Source: CAZTVF01 sp964616985
GTDB lineage: Bacteria; Planctomycetota; Phycisphaerae; SM23-33
DNA: 20,800 nucleotides
Reading direction: 5' to 3'
NCBI GenBank assembly: GCA_964616985.1
Contig: CAZTVF010000097.1
Span: 1-20,800 of the forward strand
Shown: one piece after another, positions 20,755-20,800 of the stretch
Layout of the letters: the number at the start of each line of letters is the position of its first letter
Numbering within the stretch: position 1 is the first letter of the stretch
Notes under the pieces: model-generated
The model's input: only the letters and a program-made list of their open reading frames with translations
What the model was told of the DNA's origin: nothing
The model's database searches: none
Made by a program: the position numbers and the translations under genes

Positions 20755-20800
20755 CCCCCCCCCCCCCCCCCAGGCACTTCCATGAAACACACCCCCCCCC
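20755..20800. other. Poly-C tracts at window end
   Basis: There are 17 consecutive C at 20755-20771 and nine at 20792-20800, reaching the last base. Nothing else in the window has such homopolymers. They probably mark a contig end or sequencing artefact. Confidence 0.7.

Noticed and set aside
18442..20790. A 782-codon open frame on the reverse strand
   Set aside because: It is antisense to mnmE and the cupin gene, spans several palindromic repeats and has no recognisable domain.

Overview
The window is GC-rich bacterial DNA with mostly short intergenic gaps. Those gaps are crowded with several families of dispersed palindromic repeats. The gene complement suggests a Planctomycetota chromosome (Phycisphaerae-like): rubrerythrin, a giant VWA/amidotransferase-like membrane protein, MGH1-type and GHL6-type glycosidases, and a creatininase-family amidohydrolase. 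Rubrerythrin fits an anaerobic or microaerophilic life. The taxon is inferred from gene style and composition, not from a marker gene. The poly-C tracts at the extreme right end look like a contig edge.

Left part (1-7000): the C-terminal end of a probable Lon protease and a strong terminator; a reverse-strand response regulator with PAS sensing that appears cut off inside its second PAS by repeat DNA; reverse-strand rubrerythrin with a good promoter, ribosome binding site (RBS) and terminator; a forward 854-residue VWA membrane protein; and a reverse-strand class III aminotransferase. The last two genes are convergent, and a perfect 29-bp inverted repeat lies between them.

Middle part (7000-15300): two tandem paralogous small membrane proteins with an identical C-terminal tail; a repeat-filled gap (REP-like palindromes, then a 16-bp tandem repeat); then a carbohydrate cluster on the forward strand. 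The cluster holds an (alpha/alpha)6 glycoside hydrolase, a creatininase-family metalloenzyme 20 bp downstream, an FGGY sugar kinase, and a GHL6-like glycosidase. The beginning of the last gene is replaced, out of frame, by the signal peptide and N-terminus of what looks like an unrelated acetylxylan-esterase-type hydrolase. This is either a deletion fusion or an assembly error.

Right part (15500-20800): a PhnP-like MBL hydrolase (reverse), prmC (forward), an orphan secreted/membrane protein of visibly lower GC (reverse), mnmE (forward) and a sugar-isomerase-like cupin (forward). A second copy of the large inverted repeat lies between the convergent prmC and orphan genes, and a diverged third copy lies between the MBL gene and prmC.

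I see no CRISPR array, tRNA, rRNA, integrase or transposase. The most distinctive content is the collection of palindromic repeat families: at least six types in 20.8 kb, with no mobilising enzyme in the window. The fused glycosidase and the glycosidase-creatininase-kinase cluster come next.
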